Shown: positions 9,705-19,185 of the stretch, in pieces
Numbering within the stretch: the stretch's first letter is position 1
How the letters are laid out: every line of letters starts with the position of its first letter
Source: Monosporascus cannonballus
Taxonomy: Eukaryota > Ascomycota > Sordariomycetes > Xylariales
DNA length: 64,000 nucleotides
Assembly: GCA_004154925.1 (NCBI GenBank)
Contig: QJNS01000007.1
Location: 1-64,000, forward strand
Reading direction: 5' to 3'
The notes under the pieces: generated by a model
Told to the model about the DNA's origin: nothing
What the model saw: the letters and a program-made list of their open reading frames with translations, nothing else
Databases searched by the model: none
Translations under genes and position numbers: made by a program

Positions 9705-12573
9705 AATAAGACAAATGCAGAGGGTGGCGAGGATGATCCAGAAGTGTTTCTCTCGGATAACCTAGAAGACGTCGGGTACCCAGCAGTTCTCGTAGTCACG
9801 GATGAAGGTTTATCATACAGAAGTAAGACGCATGTCGAGGGGATTCAATTTAATGAATTCCATTGGTGCAGGAGAGTGTCGTTTTGTGTTCAACGTGAGA
9901 TCATCTAAATGTGATGTCATACTCTGTCATAGCCTCCAACGTGTGGCGCTACACTCTCCCTTAATTCGTACACAAAGACGGAATTTAGGTAAACGGTACC
10001 TATGTGTTGGTAAGGCGCCTAGGAATGTGAACAAGTGAGATGATAGTTATTCAATTTGATAGTTTGAGTTATGAGGTACCCAGTTCTCTACAATCCAATT
10101 TTACCCCTTATCGGATCAATATCTGGCTTTTGGCGCCGGCGTGTGGAGCTTTATAGGCACTCCTTCTTTAGCATTTTGTGGCTATTTGACAACACTCCCT
10201 AACCCTGCGGTAGTTTTCTTCTGCACCAGGTTGTTTCCTCATGGCCGAATCTCATGTGCCCAGCACATTAACATTTGGCTATATATCCCAACTGCTGCGG
10301 GATGCCTTTCTTAGAAATGTGAAAGCGGACTAGGTATCTGACATATGGCAACGTGGACGCGCAATACAGCTGGCAAAGGAGGAGACAGTCGCGACATTTT
10401 GCTGTAGACCGCTTCCATTCCTCGATGGGCATATCGGTTCTGTATGATATCCGTTGTCCTCCAAACACTTAGGGTAAATGCACCATCACTATTATCGAAG
10501 ACTTGCCGAGATGATCATAGTGCCATGCCTGCTCAACTGAGGCGGCACCGACAACGAGCATGCCTTATAGTTAGTCGTATCTAAGAACTGGAGAGTACTA
10601 GCTCTTGAAGATACTAGCGAACTGGAGTATATCCCCACGGTGGCAGAAAGCATAAGGAAGTAATGGACGATAGCCGCATCTACGCGACTGATGAGTACCC
10701 TAGCGGACGTTTATCGGCACTTGTTATGATTAGCAGTCGTGTGAGCTGCAAGGATCGTGATGTCTCGTATAAGGGCACCGATGATTCAAAGACATGCTGC
10801 ATTATATATCAAATTGTGTCTCCTGGTGGGCCGAGCGGAACGGTTGCATGGATAAAAGAGCTGAGGATAGCTTTGAGGGTGAAGTCCCATCATTTCATCT
10901 GGGCATGCGGAGACGGCATCGAGTGCTTACTGCAGCATTGGAAGGTTGACAGTATGGGTAAGTCCCCTCGCATATTCTTCGCTGAGACCACTTGGGAGGA
11001 TCAACTGGGATGACATCCAACTCAGGCCAATGTTGGGCTTCCACCGAAATGAATTTCTCGCAGATCGCCGCACGAGAGTTGCGAACGCATATTCAAGCCA
11101 CCAATATCATTGTGCTGTTCTTCGACCAGTAGCCAAGTCTTAAACTGCACGGCATAGAGGTTGCGGTCTCCTCGACACAGTCAGGGGTAAATCTACCTGC
11201 ACGGATAGGCAGACAGCATATAACCGGGAGGAATAATTGACAAACGTGCAGGCCGCAGCTACAATTTTGAAAAGACATCAGATGTACAAGTCGTTAGAAC
11301 AGACCTCTCAACTTCGGGCTCTAAGAACTTAATTCACGGCATTCTTGGCCGACTTGCGAGCCTGAAAAGCCAGAACGAACATGAGAGTGCAATCTACCGA
11401 CCTAATCAATTATTCAGAACCACGGAGTGCCTCAGACCACCACTGGTTGAGACGTGGACTTTGACTCGGATGTCCTGGGTGCACAACAGACGACCAAATA
11501 AAATAAGAACGTATGGAGAGTAGATGCACAGCTCTTGAGGATATATTGACTTGTAGGAAGCTAGGAAGCGTTGATCCCATTTGTTGTGGATGATTTACTG
11601 ATATAGGGCTCTTGGGCTCCGATATTGCTGCCCAATAGAAAAGGAGAGGGGGAGGGGGGGGCCTTTCTACGACAATTTCCTTGATGGAATGAACGACGTT
11701 ATGGTGAGTTGCTGAAGGTTATTAAACTACCAATCACCTCTGTTTGTTGAAACATAGTAAGAGAACTTGATACTCAGTAAGTGTGAGAGTAAAGCGTCCA
11801 CACAATTCATCGTGCTCGTGATCTAATTATCACTTTTCATCGTATATTGTTAGGGTTAGCGGAAACAAGTAGAGCTGCCTACGGTCTTAATAGCAAGTCA
11901 GCCAAGCGCGTGTCGATAAGGGAATATGGTGTATCAATGCCATGATTCCTATTTGCCTGGGCCTAGATATACCTGGAGACTTTGTAGGTGATCATTGGCA
12001 GCTTGTTGCCTATTATGCCTATGGTTTTATGGTCGGAAGATGATAAAAAAGAAAAAAAAAGCCGCCATCCCACATTTGTATCACTATACCATGTGCCGAT
12101 GCTCTCAGAGGAGATGGCTTGTGAAGTTCCGGATGCAAAAAAGGAAAGAGGACCGGCCAAGGATGGTTTAGAAATCTAGGATGAGTTCATTACACACTAT
12201 ACCACGTTCTCGTTAGGTTTCTAGGTCAAGCTACTAAGCTGTTTTCAAGGTGCATGAGCGCCGGAGATCGCGATCGCTTATGAATCGGGGCGCGACCCTT
12301 GTTTTGGCAAGGCCGTAGCCGAGAACCCGGACGGTAGACGTCCGCCTCGGCAGCGCAAGCGGCTTACTCACCCAATGAGAAGCCACCGTGTGGCTGGTAG
12401 TACAGACAAAAGTTGTCTCGGACCGACCAATGAAGATGGTCTGGAATTTGTGTTATAGCTGAAAGTAGTAATAATACAGATTCGGTCGTTCCACTCAAAC
12501 CAGTGATTTAATCCACTAATCATTAGGAACCATCAAAAGGGGATGATTCGGACTACAGAGCTAATGCGTCGAC
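9705..12573. other. Long intergenic region, no supported gene
   Basis: Roughly 2.9 kb separates the LanC-like gene from the AA9 gene. Open frames reach 116 codons (10663-11013, plus) but have no recognisable motif, no splice continuation and no family resemblance. A G-rich run lies at 11646-11660 and an A-rich run at 12044-12060. I found no tRNA, repeat pair or transposon motif. Confidence 0.5.
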
Positions 12574-12580
12574 TATATAT
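12574..12580 (+). promoter_or_regulatory. TATA box of the AA9 gene
   Basis: TATATAT occurs 91 bases before the ATG of the AA9 gene, in the sequence GACTATATATGAGACC. The spacing suits a TATA-driven, strongly regulated gene for a secreted enzyme. No other core element was assigned. Confidence 0.5.
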
Positions 12581-12670
12581 GAGACCGCGGCTACGCAGAG
12601 ATCATCGTTGAGATAGCCTATTCTGCGTGCAGTGTCTCGTCGTCCATAGGTTTAACACGCTACCGTCAAA

Positions 12671-13727
12671 ATGCGCTCATCTGCCGTTCTGTTAGGCGTT
12701 GCCGCCTCCCTGTTCCGCCCCACCGCGGCCCACGGCTTCGTGTCCGGCGTGAAGGTCAACGGCGCCGGATGGACTGCCGGCGCGGACCCGGTCTGGTACT
12801 ACTATCCCTCCGGACAGTCTCCGGCGACCGCGGGCTGGGACTCGCTCAACCAGGACCTCGGCTTCGTCGAACCTGCGAACTTCGGGACGAGCGACATAGC
12901 CTGCCACAAGAGCGCTAGGGTCGGCAAGAACTTCATCAACGCCAAAGCCGGTGATACCCTCACGTTCCACTGGAACACCTGGCCTGATTCCCACAAGGGA
13001 CCGATTATGTAAGCGTCTTCATGGCTTATCTGCCGCTCCCTGGCTGCATCAAATTTGCACCCGCTAACTTATGAATTCGATAGGAATTATATCTCCCCCT
13101 TCGGCAGTGGGTGCTTGCATATACTGACTGTGCCGTGAATCCAAGTATGAGGCTTACTCATATCACAAACAGCCAACGCAGGAAACCTCCGATGGAACAA
13201 GATTAGTCAAGGAAGTATTGTCAGCGGTACGACCTGGGTAACCGACAACTTGATCGCCAACAACTTCACCTCCTCTGTTGCCATCCCGAGGAACCTGAAA
13301 GCTGGAGACTACGTCATCCGGCACGAGATCATCGCCCTCCACAGCGCTGGTAACGACAATGGTGCTCAGGTAAGTAACGCATTTCACGATAGCTTCTTTA
13401 ACGGCATTGTGGGCCGCTCCCTTCACCTTCTGGCATCTATAAAGATACAAAGATGGAGCAGGGGCATGAAGCTGGACAAGGAGCCAGTGTGCCGTTGAAG
13501 AATAATTAAGTTTAACTCAGTGGGTTCAATGCGGCTAACGAGTGCAACAGGCTTATCCCCAATGCCTCAACCTCAGAATCACCAGCGGCGGCTCAGTATC
13601 CCCATCTGGAGGCGTCGCTGGCAGCAGCCTGTACAAGCGAACCGACCCTGGTATTAAGTTCAACTTGTATACATCTTACACCAGCTACCCGTACCCCGGC
13701 CCTGCCTTGTGGACTGCCGCCAATTAG
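12671..13727 (+). CDS. AA9 lytic polysaccharide monooxygenase
   Basis: Four exons: 12671-13008, 13084-13106, 13173-13369 and 13551-13727, giving 244 residues. A signal peptide (1-20) ends in PTAA, leaving His21 as the mature N terminus. His21 is the first ligand of the copper histidine brace; His109 in SHKGPI is the second. The Q-x-Y-P-x-C signature is Gln186, Tyr188 (axial ligand) and Cys191; Cys78 in DIACHKSA would pair with Cys191. LPMOs of this family (formerly GH61) are secreted and cleave cellulose or hemicellulose oxidatively. There is no C-terminal cellulose-binding module, so the mature protein is a lone catalytic domain of 224 residues. Exon 2 is only 23 nt. Junctions restore the family sequence, for example ...HKGPI-M-NYISPF and ...NGAQ-AYPQC. 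All catalytic residues are present. Confidence 0.95.
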
Positions 13728-14967
13728 GGGGAGGACGTTACTTCTTCCGCCCGACTCTGGGCATTGAATCTGTCAAATCACCTGATGATTCGTGAATAAG
13801 GGGGGAACAGTCTACGCGGAACTTGAGATCACTTATAAAGACGTCTGAGGAGATAGTCTGGTTCAGGCAGATGGCCATGTATATAGGATTTTGCCATGCG
13901 TTAAGATATGAATTGCCTTGGGCTCCAATATGCCGACGCTTAGAAGTCTATCAGAGATGAAATTGTCCGAGCATCATCGTACTTGGAGGAGAATACAGAG
14001 ACACAGTTATTTCCTCTTCTCTCTGTCCCTCACCAGCTGCCAACAGGCCGCGGTTCTAGGACCCTGTAGTTTCACCTCTGTAATGGAAATGTCGGTACCT
14101 CGTCTCGTCAATGCGCCAGTACCGGGCGGTTACTCACACTCACCAGATGTGCTCCGTCACGTGAAGCTAATTACGGGAATCTGGGCAAGGGTATACCGTC
14201 CGGCTAACACCCCCCTGGTACGACGAAGCCGAAGTCGCCATCCGCCTCCCGTCAAAAGAAATAATCATCCGCGTCATGCGGGACAGCTGCTAATTCCCGC
14301 TGTACATCATATAGGCTATTGTACGCAATGCCATATCTCGGCCGAAGAAGAGGTGGCACCCAGAGACACCGCATTATGCCGCATAAACCATTGGGAAGCG
14401 GCTCGGGGTTGGCCTCTACAGCCTCTTATGCTCATCATCAGTAGACTACAAATGTCAAGGCACAGATATTTGGCGCTCCAATGCACCTCGACTCGTGTAG
14501 CCCGTAAAGCTTTGAACCGCAAGGCGTCCTCCTGCCAAGTAATAAATAATGCTTTGCTATTGTCGCAACAGAAGTGCGACTTTCCTCGATTGATGTTTCC
14601 GAACTGTACAGAAAGATATCGCCCCGCTTCTCTTTTCCTTTACATACGAGTGGGCCGTTATAGTCCCTGAGCAGCAGCGTTAAGTTGTAGATGCCAGGCA
14701 ATTCAAGGAATATCATCCCAAGTATCCAGTTAGCCGACATGAAAGCTCAGCAGCTAAGGAGTCAGTGTACAGTGAGCGGAACTGTCTTGTTGCTGTAATG
14801 CTGTTATACAATACACTCCATCTGAATAATCTTCAGAGTGTATCCCTCTATCAGCGGAACGCGAATGCTGTCTAGTCACCCGTCCCCGTTATCACGCAGG
14901 CTTGTTTTGTTTCCCAACTTTCCAAATAATCAATATTCTACAAGTGCCCACATAAAACCGCTCACCC
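13728..14967. other. Intergenic region with an unexplained long open frame
   Basis: An open frame of 246 codons runs 13930-14670 on the plus strand. It has the composition of chance translation: many Arg, His and Ser, and no hydrophobic core pattern. In another frame, about 14215-14272 reads PPWYDEAEVAIRLPSKEIII and then RVMRDSC, which looks more like real protein before a stop. A decayed gene is possible, but I do not recognise it. Confidence 0.35.
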
Positions 14968-16371
14968 TTACTCGGTAAATTCCTTAACCCACCTCTCAAT
15001 CTCGTCCAAGCATCTCATAGCCTCATTCTGGGCCTGGAGCTCCATGGCGCGGTTCTTGTACCTGGCGTCCGAGAGGACCGTCTCGACGCCCTCCCTAATC
15101 CGCTCGGTGGACGGGTTCTGCGTAAACAGGCCGACGGCGTAGCCGGCGCGCGTCGCGCGCATCGTGGCCTCGGTCTTGTCCTCGGTGATGCCCGCCAGCA
15201 CCAGCGGGACGCCGTTGACCACGGCGTGGTTCAGGGCGCCGAGTCCCGCGTTCGACACCATGACGTCGGCGTGCTCCAGCACCGTGTCGTACGGGATGTA
15301 GTCTACGACGCGTGCGTTGGGCGGGACCTCGGTACCCTCCGGGAGCGTCGCCCCGCGTGCCCCCAACGCGGCCACGACGAGCACGCCGTCGTCATCCGCG
15401 CGGTCCGCGAACGCGCGCATCGTCGGGATCACGAGCTGGTCCAAATCCCTCGCAACGGTGCCCTGGCAGACGAAGACGACCGTCTTCCTCTTCTTCTTCC
15501 CGTCATGTTCGTTACTATTACTACTACTGCTGCTGCTATTGGCGATAATTTCGGGCCACCAGTCCGGGTACCGGTCGTCGGGGCGGGGCTCGCGGCGCGG
15601 CAGGCAGCCCACGAAGTGGATCTTGGGGTCGAGGTCGCTGAGGGGGTACTCCTGGGCGGGCGAGCACAGCTGCAGTGTGACGTCGGGGGCGAGGAACCAG
15701 TCATTCATGGGGTCGGGCCCTCCGGGGGGAAGCGAGGTGGCGCCCGCCTGTCGCATTATCTCCGCCAGGGCGTCGAGGGCGTGTTTCGCGGGCCCGGTCT
15801 TCACGAGGTGGAGCAACGCCGCGTTGCGCAGGCGCCCGGACCCGGTCGAGTCCGGCGGCAACCCGAGCATGTAGGGCGCCGTGTCGATGCTACGGACCGA
15901 GAGCCCGATGGCGCTGAGCCCGATGGTGCGGGGGAAGACGTTGCCGAACCCGCGCGGTGCCGGGCGGCCGTACCGAAAGGGCAGCACGCCGCCGGCGCAC
16001 AGCTCGGCCATCACGATGATCTGGCGGTCGGGGCCCTCGCGAGCGCGCACGTCCTCGAGCGCCTGGCCGAGGTTATCCGCGAGCCGGGGGATCGGCTTGA
16101 TGAAGACGTGCAATAACACGAAGTAGAAGGTCTCGAGGTTCTGGGGCATCGCCTGCATCTGGCCCAGCACCTCGGGGCCCACGAGGTCGAAGAACCCCGG
16201 CGCCTCGGCGAACTCGGCCCCCATGGCCCGGATCCGGGTCTCGAAGTCCTTGCTGCAGTGGAACACCACGTCGTAGCCGCGGGCGATCATGCCGTGCGCC
16301 ACCTTCAGCAAGGGGTTGGCGTGGCCCTCGGCTGGGTACGCCGTGAAGAAGAGGAGAGGTTTCTTCGCCAT
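14968..16371 (-). CDS. Family-1 UDP-glycosyltransferase (MGT-like)
   Basis: This is a single-exon gene of 467 residues with a GT-B fold and two Rossmann halves. The N-terminal half opens with PLLFFTAYPAEGHANPLLKV, where the His of GHxNP is the usual catalytic base position. The C-terminal half carries VVDYIPYDTVLEHADVMVSN then AGLGALNHAVVNGVPLVLAG, the donor-binding signature. Such enzymes move a sugar from UDP-sugar to small lipophilic acceptors, often macrolide-like or polyketide metabolites, in the cytosol. Between the halves lies a Ser/Asn run followed by EHDGKKKRK, a low-complexity linker encoded by AGT/AGC and AAC/AAT codons. Third-position GC is very high. The usual His of the donor loop (T-H-G-G) is Asn here, as in some other members. 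Acceptor and sugar cannot be inferred. Confidence 0.9.
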   Translation of the reverse strand: MAKKPLLFFTAYPAEGHANPLLKVAHGMIARGYDVVFHCSKDFETRIRAMGAEFAEAPGFFDLVGPEVLGQMQAMPQNLETFYFVLLHVFIKPIPRLADNLGQALEDVRAREGPDRQIIVMAELCAGGVLPFRYGRPAPRGFGNVFPRTIGLSAIGLSVRSIDTAPYMLGLPPDSTGSGRLRNAALLHLVKTGPAKHALDALAEIMRQAGATSLPPGGPDPMNDWFLAPDVTLQLCSPAQEYPLSDLDPKIHFVGCLPRREPRPDDRYPDWWPEIIANSSSSSSNSNEHDGKKKRKTVVFVCQGTVARDLDQLVIPTMRAFADRADDDGVLVVAALGARGATLPEGTEVPPNARVVDYIPYDTVLEHADVMVSNAGLGALNHAVVNGVPLVLAGITEDKTEATMRATRAGYAVGLFTQNPSTERIREGVETVLSDARYKNRAMELQAQNEAMRCLDEIERWVKEFTE

Positions 16372-17266
16372 ATTGTACAGCCGATGCGGGCTGGTATACT
16401 ATAGGCTGGTATTCAGGTGTGCGGCTCGTTAGGCGGCGGTGGACTAGTGGATTAGTTCTCCGGAGAAAAGACGAGCCCGCAGAACCTACACATCCCAGAA
16501 GGCGACGTGTATTTTATAATACGCAGCACTACAAGTTGGCACACCGGAAGGACATTCGAATTGCAAGCCTATTGGTCTCGATCATTGTGCTAATGTCCGC
16601 TTCTAGCACGCAATGAGGGTCTAGTGACGGCTTGGGCCGACAGCGTAAGCATCATAGCATTTCACGGCAGCACCCCAGCTGGGTGGATACGATTATGCTA
16701 TCTTACAAATGCGAATTCATCAGCAAATATAAGCAATCACGCACGACCCAGGCCACATCTCTCGCAGTATCGGGGAATGTTAGGTCCCGGGATCTTTGGG
16801 CTGCCCTGCCCTCCCAGTTGACCTTGACGAGATGTCGGCGTTCGCGATGACTTGTACTCCGGCGTCATTGTCCGCGAACGCGAACGGCTTCGAGTGTTAA
16901 GTGGCTCGCGTCTGCATTGCACCGCCTCTGCCTAGCAGCTACTACGGATTCAGTCAGACATCAATTCTTTCAGAAAGATCTTCCCCTTCTCCATAAAATC
17001 TCCATCGCCTTATTCGTCGCTTGCTCTCCCTCACTGCCAGGGGGTATCGTTGAGATATTTAATACACCTCTTTGGGCCTGGTCCTTATTCCCAAAACCGC
17101 TGCCAGGTTCTTCCGCCCCCTGCCCCAAATTTTTGTTGAAAAATCCTCGCAACGAACGCCAGTAGATATGCTTGGTTGAAAAAGACATTGACTCCTAGGC
17201 CTTCCCTCTTGGCCACATGCTGTGTTGAAAATCCAAAATACGCCATTTCATTACCATCCCCCCGAC
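16372..17266. other. Intergenic region
   Basis: It holds the promoter side of the glycosyltransferase and the 3' end of the MTHFR gene. Short open frames up to 82 codons occur on both strands without any recognisable motif. Nothing further is supported. Confidence 0.5.
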
Positions 17267-19185
17267 TTATGTGGCCGCAGCCGCACCGGAGCCGTTGGTA
17301 TGCCCGGTATCACCGTTGGATGCGTTGTGGACACCATTTGAATCTGGTGTGTTATGTACGTCTAAATTGTCGACATGTAGCCCTTCTAACAACTCGAAGA
17401 TCGTTCGTGGTTGATGGAAATCGTTGTTAACTATAACTCTGCGTCAGTCTGGCTCGCTTCACCCCCACGTGGTACGCAGGACTTACCAATGTTGACCAGA
17501 TACCATTCATCCATGATCTTGTCAATTAGTACACGGCTCGGAGAGTTGGCATCGTAACAATGAGCCCAGTCCTTCCCCAGTCTGTAGGCCTCGTCCCTCC
17601 AGGCGAGGAAACTGATGCTCTCCACGATCGTCGGCTGGACTATCTCCTTGCCAGGGAAGACACCCCAGGTAACGGCATTCGGGCCTTCCGAGGGAGCGTT
17701 CGTCTTCAGAGGCCCGGTCCTAGTGACCGCATAGTAGGTCAAGTCCGGGTGGTTATGGATCCGCGAAACTATCTCGGGGAACAACTCAGGCGGGACCAGC
17801 AGCTCTAGGTAGGCCTTTTGGTAGACGTAGCCGTTGGACGGTCCCCATCCGTGAACAGGGTGAGACGATTTAATACCGTTAACCGCCGGCTGAGAGTTGA
17901 TAGTCAACAGGCCTCGCTGGTTGAGCTTGATCAGATCCTCCCTGATAGAGTCGGCCTCGGCAGTCAATGGCGCCTCGCTCCATGGCAAGGTTTGAAGGTC
18001 CTTCTCTATGTAGCGAACGAAGAGGGTCGCAATATCCTTGATGCATTTGGGCTCTCCCCACTTCTTGCGGTTGGACTCGTTGGTACCGGTCAGGCCTATG
18101 CCGTAGGCGTCCAACTCACCGAAAGCAGGCGAACGCGAATCACCCCATCGGCCGTTCGGAAACTCGTCCCACTCCTGCGTTCGCGATACGTACGACTTGT
18201 TACGGTTGCGCCAGAAGATAGGCCGGACGTCTTCCTCGCGGCGGCCAAGGCCGAGGGACTGCTTCCAGGGCAGTGCCTGCTTGCGCGGGCGGGTGGTCGT
18301 GGGCAGCCAATCCAACTCTTCCAGGACCATGCGCGTGGCCTGGGCTAGATTCATCGTATAGAAATGCAGGTGAACGATGCCGGCGGCCATGATCTTCCGG
18401 CACAGTTCAGCCACCAGCGTCTTGCCAACTTCCCTGACAGCAGCGTCGTCGTTCTTTACAGGTTCCAAAGCAGTCATCCAGCTCTCGGGGATCTTGCAGT
18501 TCATGTGGTTTGCCCTGCGGAGAAAACTGGCGTAGGTGGCGATGGGCATAATCCCGGGCAGGATTGGGACGTTAATACCTCTTTCTCGAACCTTCTTCAT
18601 CCACCGTATAAAGTTATCGGCATCGTAGAACATCTGGGTGACGATGAAGGTGGCGCCCATGTCGACCTTCTCTTTCAGGTGATCCAGCAACTGTTCCTCG
18701 TCCTTATTGTCGTCGCAGCCCTCCGGGTATCCAGCCACACCGATGCCGAAATGGTTTCCGTACTTCTGGCGGATATGGGCAACGAGGTCTCTTGCGTACT
18801 GGAACTTTTCTTCGGTAGCAACCCACTTCTCCTTTTCCCGCGGGGGATCGCCTCGTAAGGCCAGGATATTGGTGCAACCGGCCTTATACGCCCTTGCCAG
18901 CGCATCGTTGACCTTCTCCTCCCCCATATCAGTGCAGGTCAGGTGCATACAAGTCTCCAGACCGAAATAAGTCTGAGCCTGTACGACCATCTCACAAGTC
19001 AACTCGGCTATTCGTCCGCCGGCGCCCCATGTAATATCGATAAACTTCGGTCCGAAGTCATACATGCGTTCCATGCGGTCGTAGAGGTTCTGTACACCCT
19101 GGGCCGTCTTCGGAGGGAAATATTCGAAGGAGAAGGACGGCTGGCCCGTCCTCTCAGCGTCTGCGATCATCTCTTGAATATGCAT
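17267..19185 (-). CDS. met13: Methylenetetrahydrofolate reductase
   Basis: Two exons, 17487-19185 and 17267-17430, encode 620 residues. The enzyme reduces 5,10-methylene-THF to 5-methyl-THF, the methyl donor for methionine synthesis, in the cytosol. The N-terminal FAD-binding TIM barrel (about 1-290) shows SFSFEYFPPKTAQGVQNLYD, FIDITWGAGG, NILALRGDPP and FIVTQMFYD. The C-terminal regulatory domain (about 330-580) contains GWGPSNGYVYQKAYLELLVP and the eukaryotic end. The open frame alone would stop soon after YLVNIG. Removing a 56-nt intron (17431-17486; GTAAGT...TATAG) instead gives YLVNIVNNDFHQPRTIFELL, which matches the family, followed by a short Asn/Gly-rich tail ending in TAA. It resembles yeast Met13 more than Met12. 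No truncation. Confidence 0.96.

Noticed and set aside
13930..14670. 246-codon open frame with no overlap to a known gene
   Set aside because: Composition is like random translation, with no hydrophobic periodicity or family motif; other frames look more protein-like but are broken. Not called as a gene.
15226..16116. 296-codon open frame on the plus strand
   Set aside because: Exactly antisense to the glycosyltransferase; high third-position GC keeps the opposite strand open. No motif in its translation.
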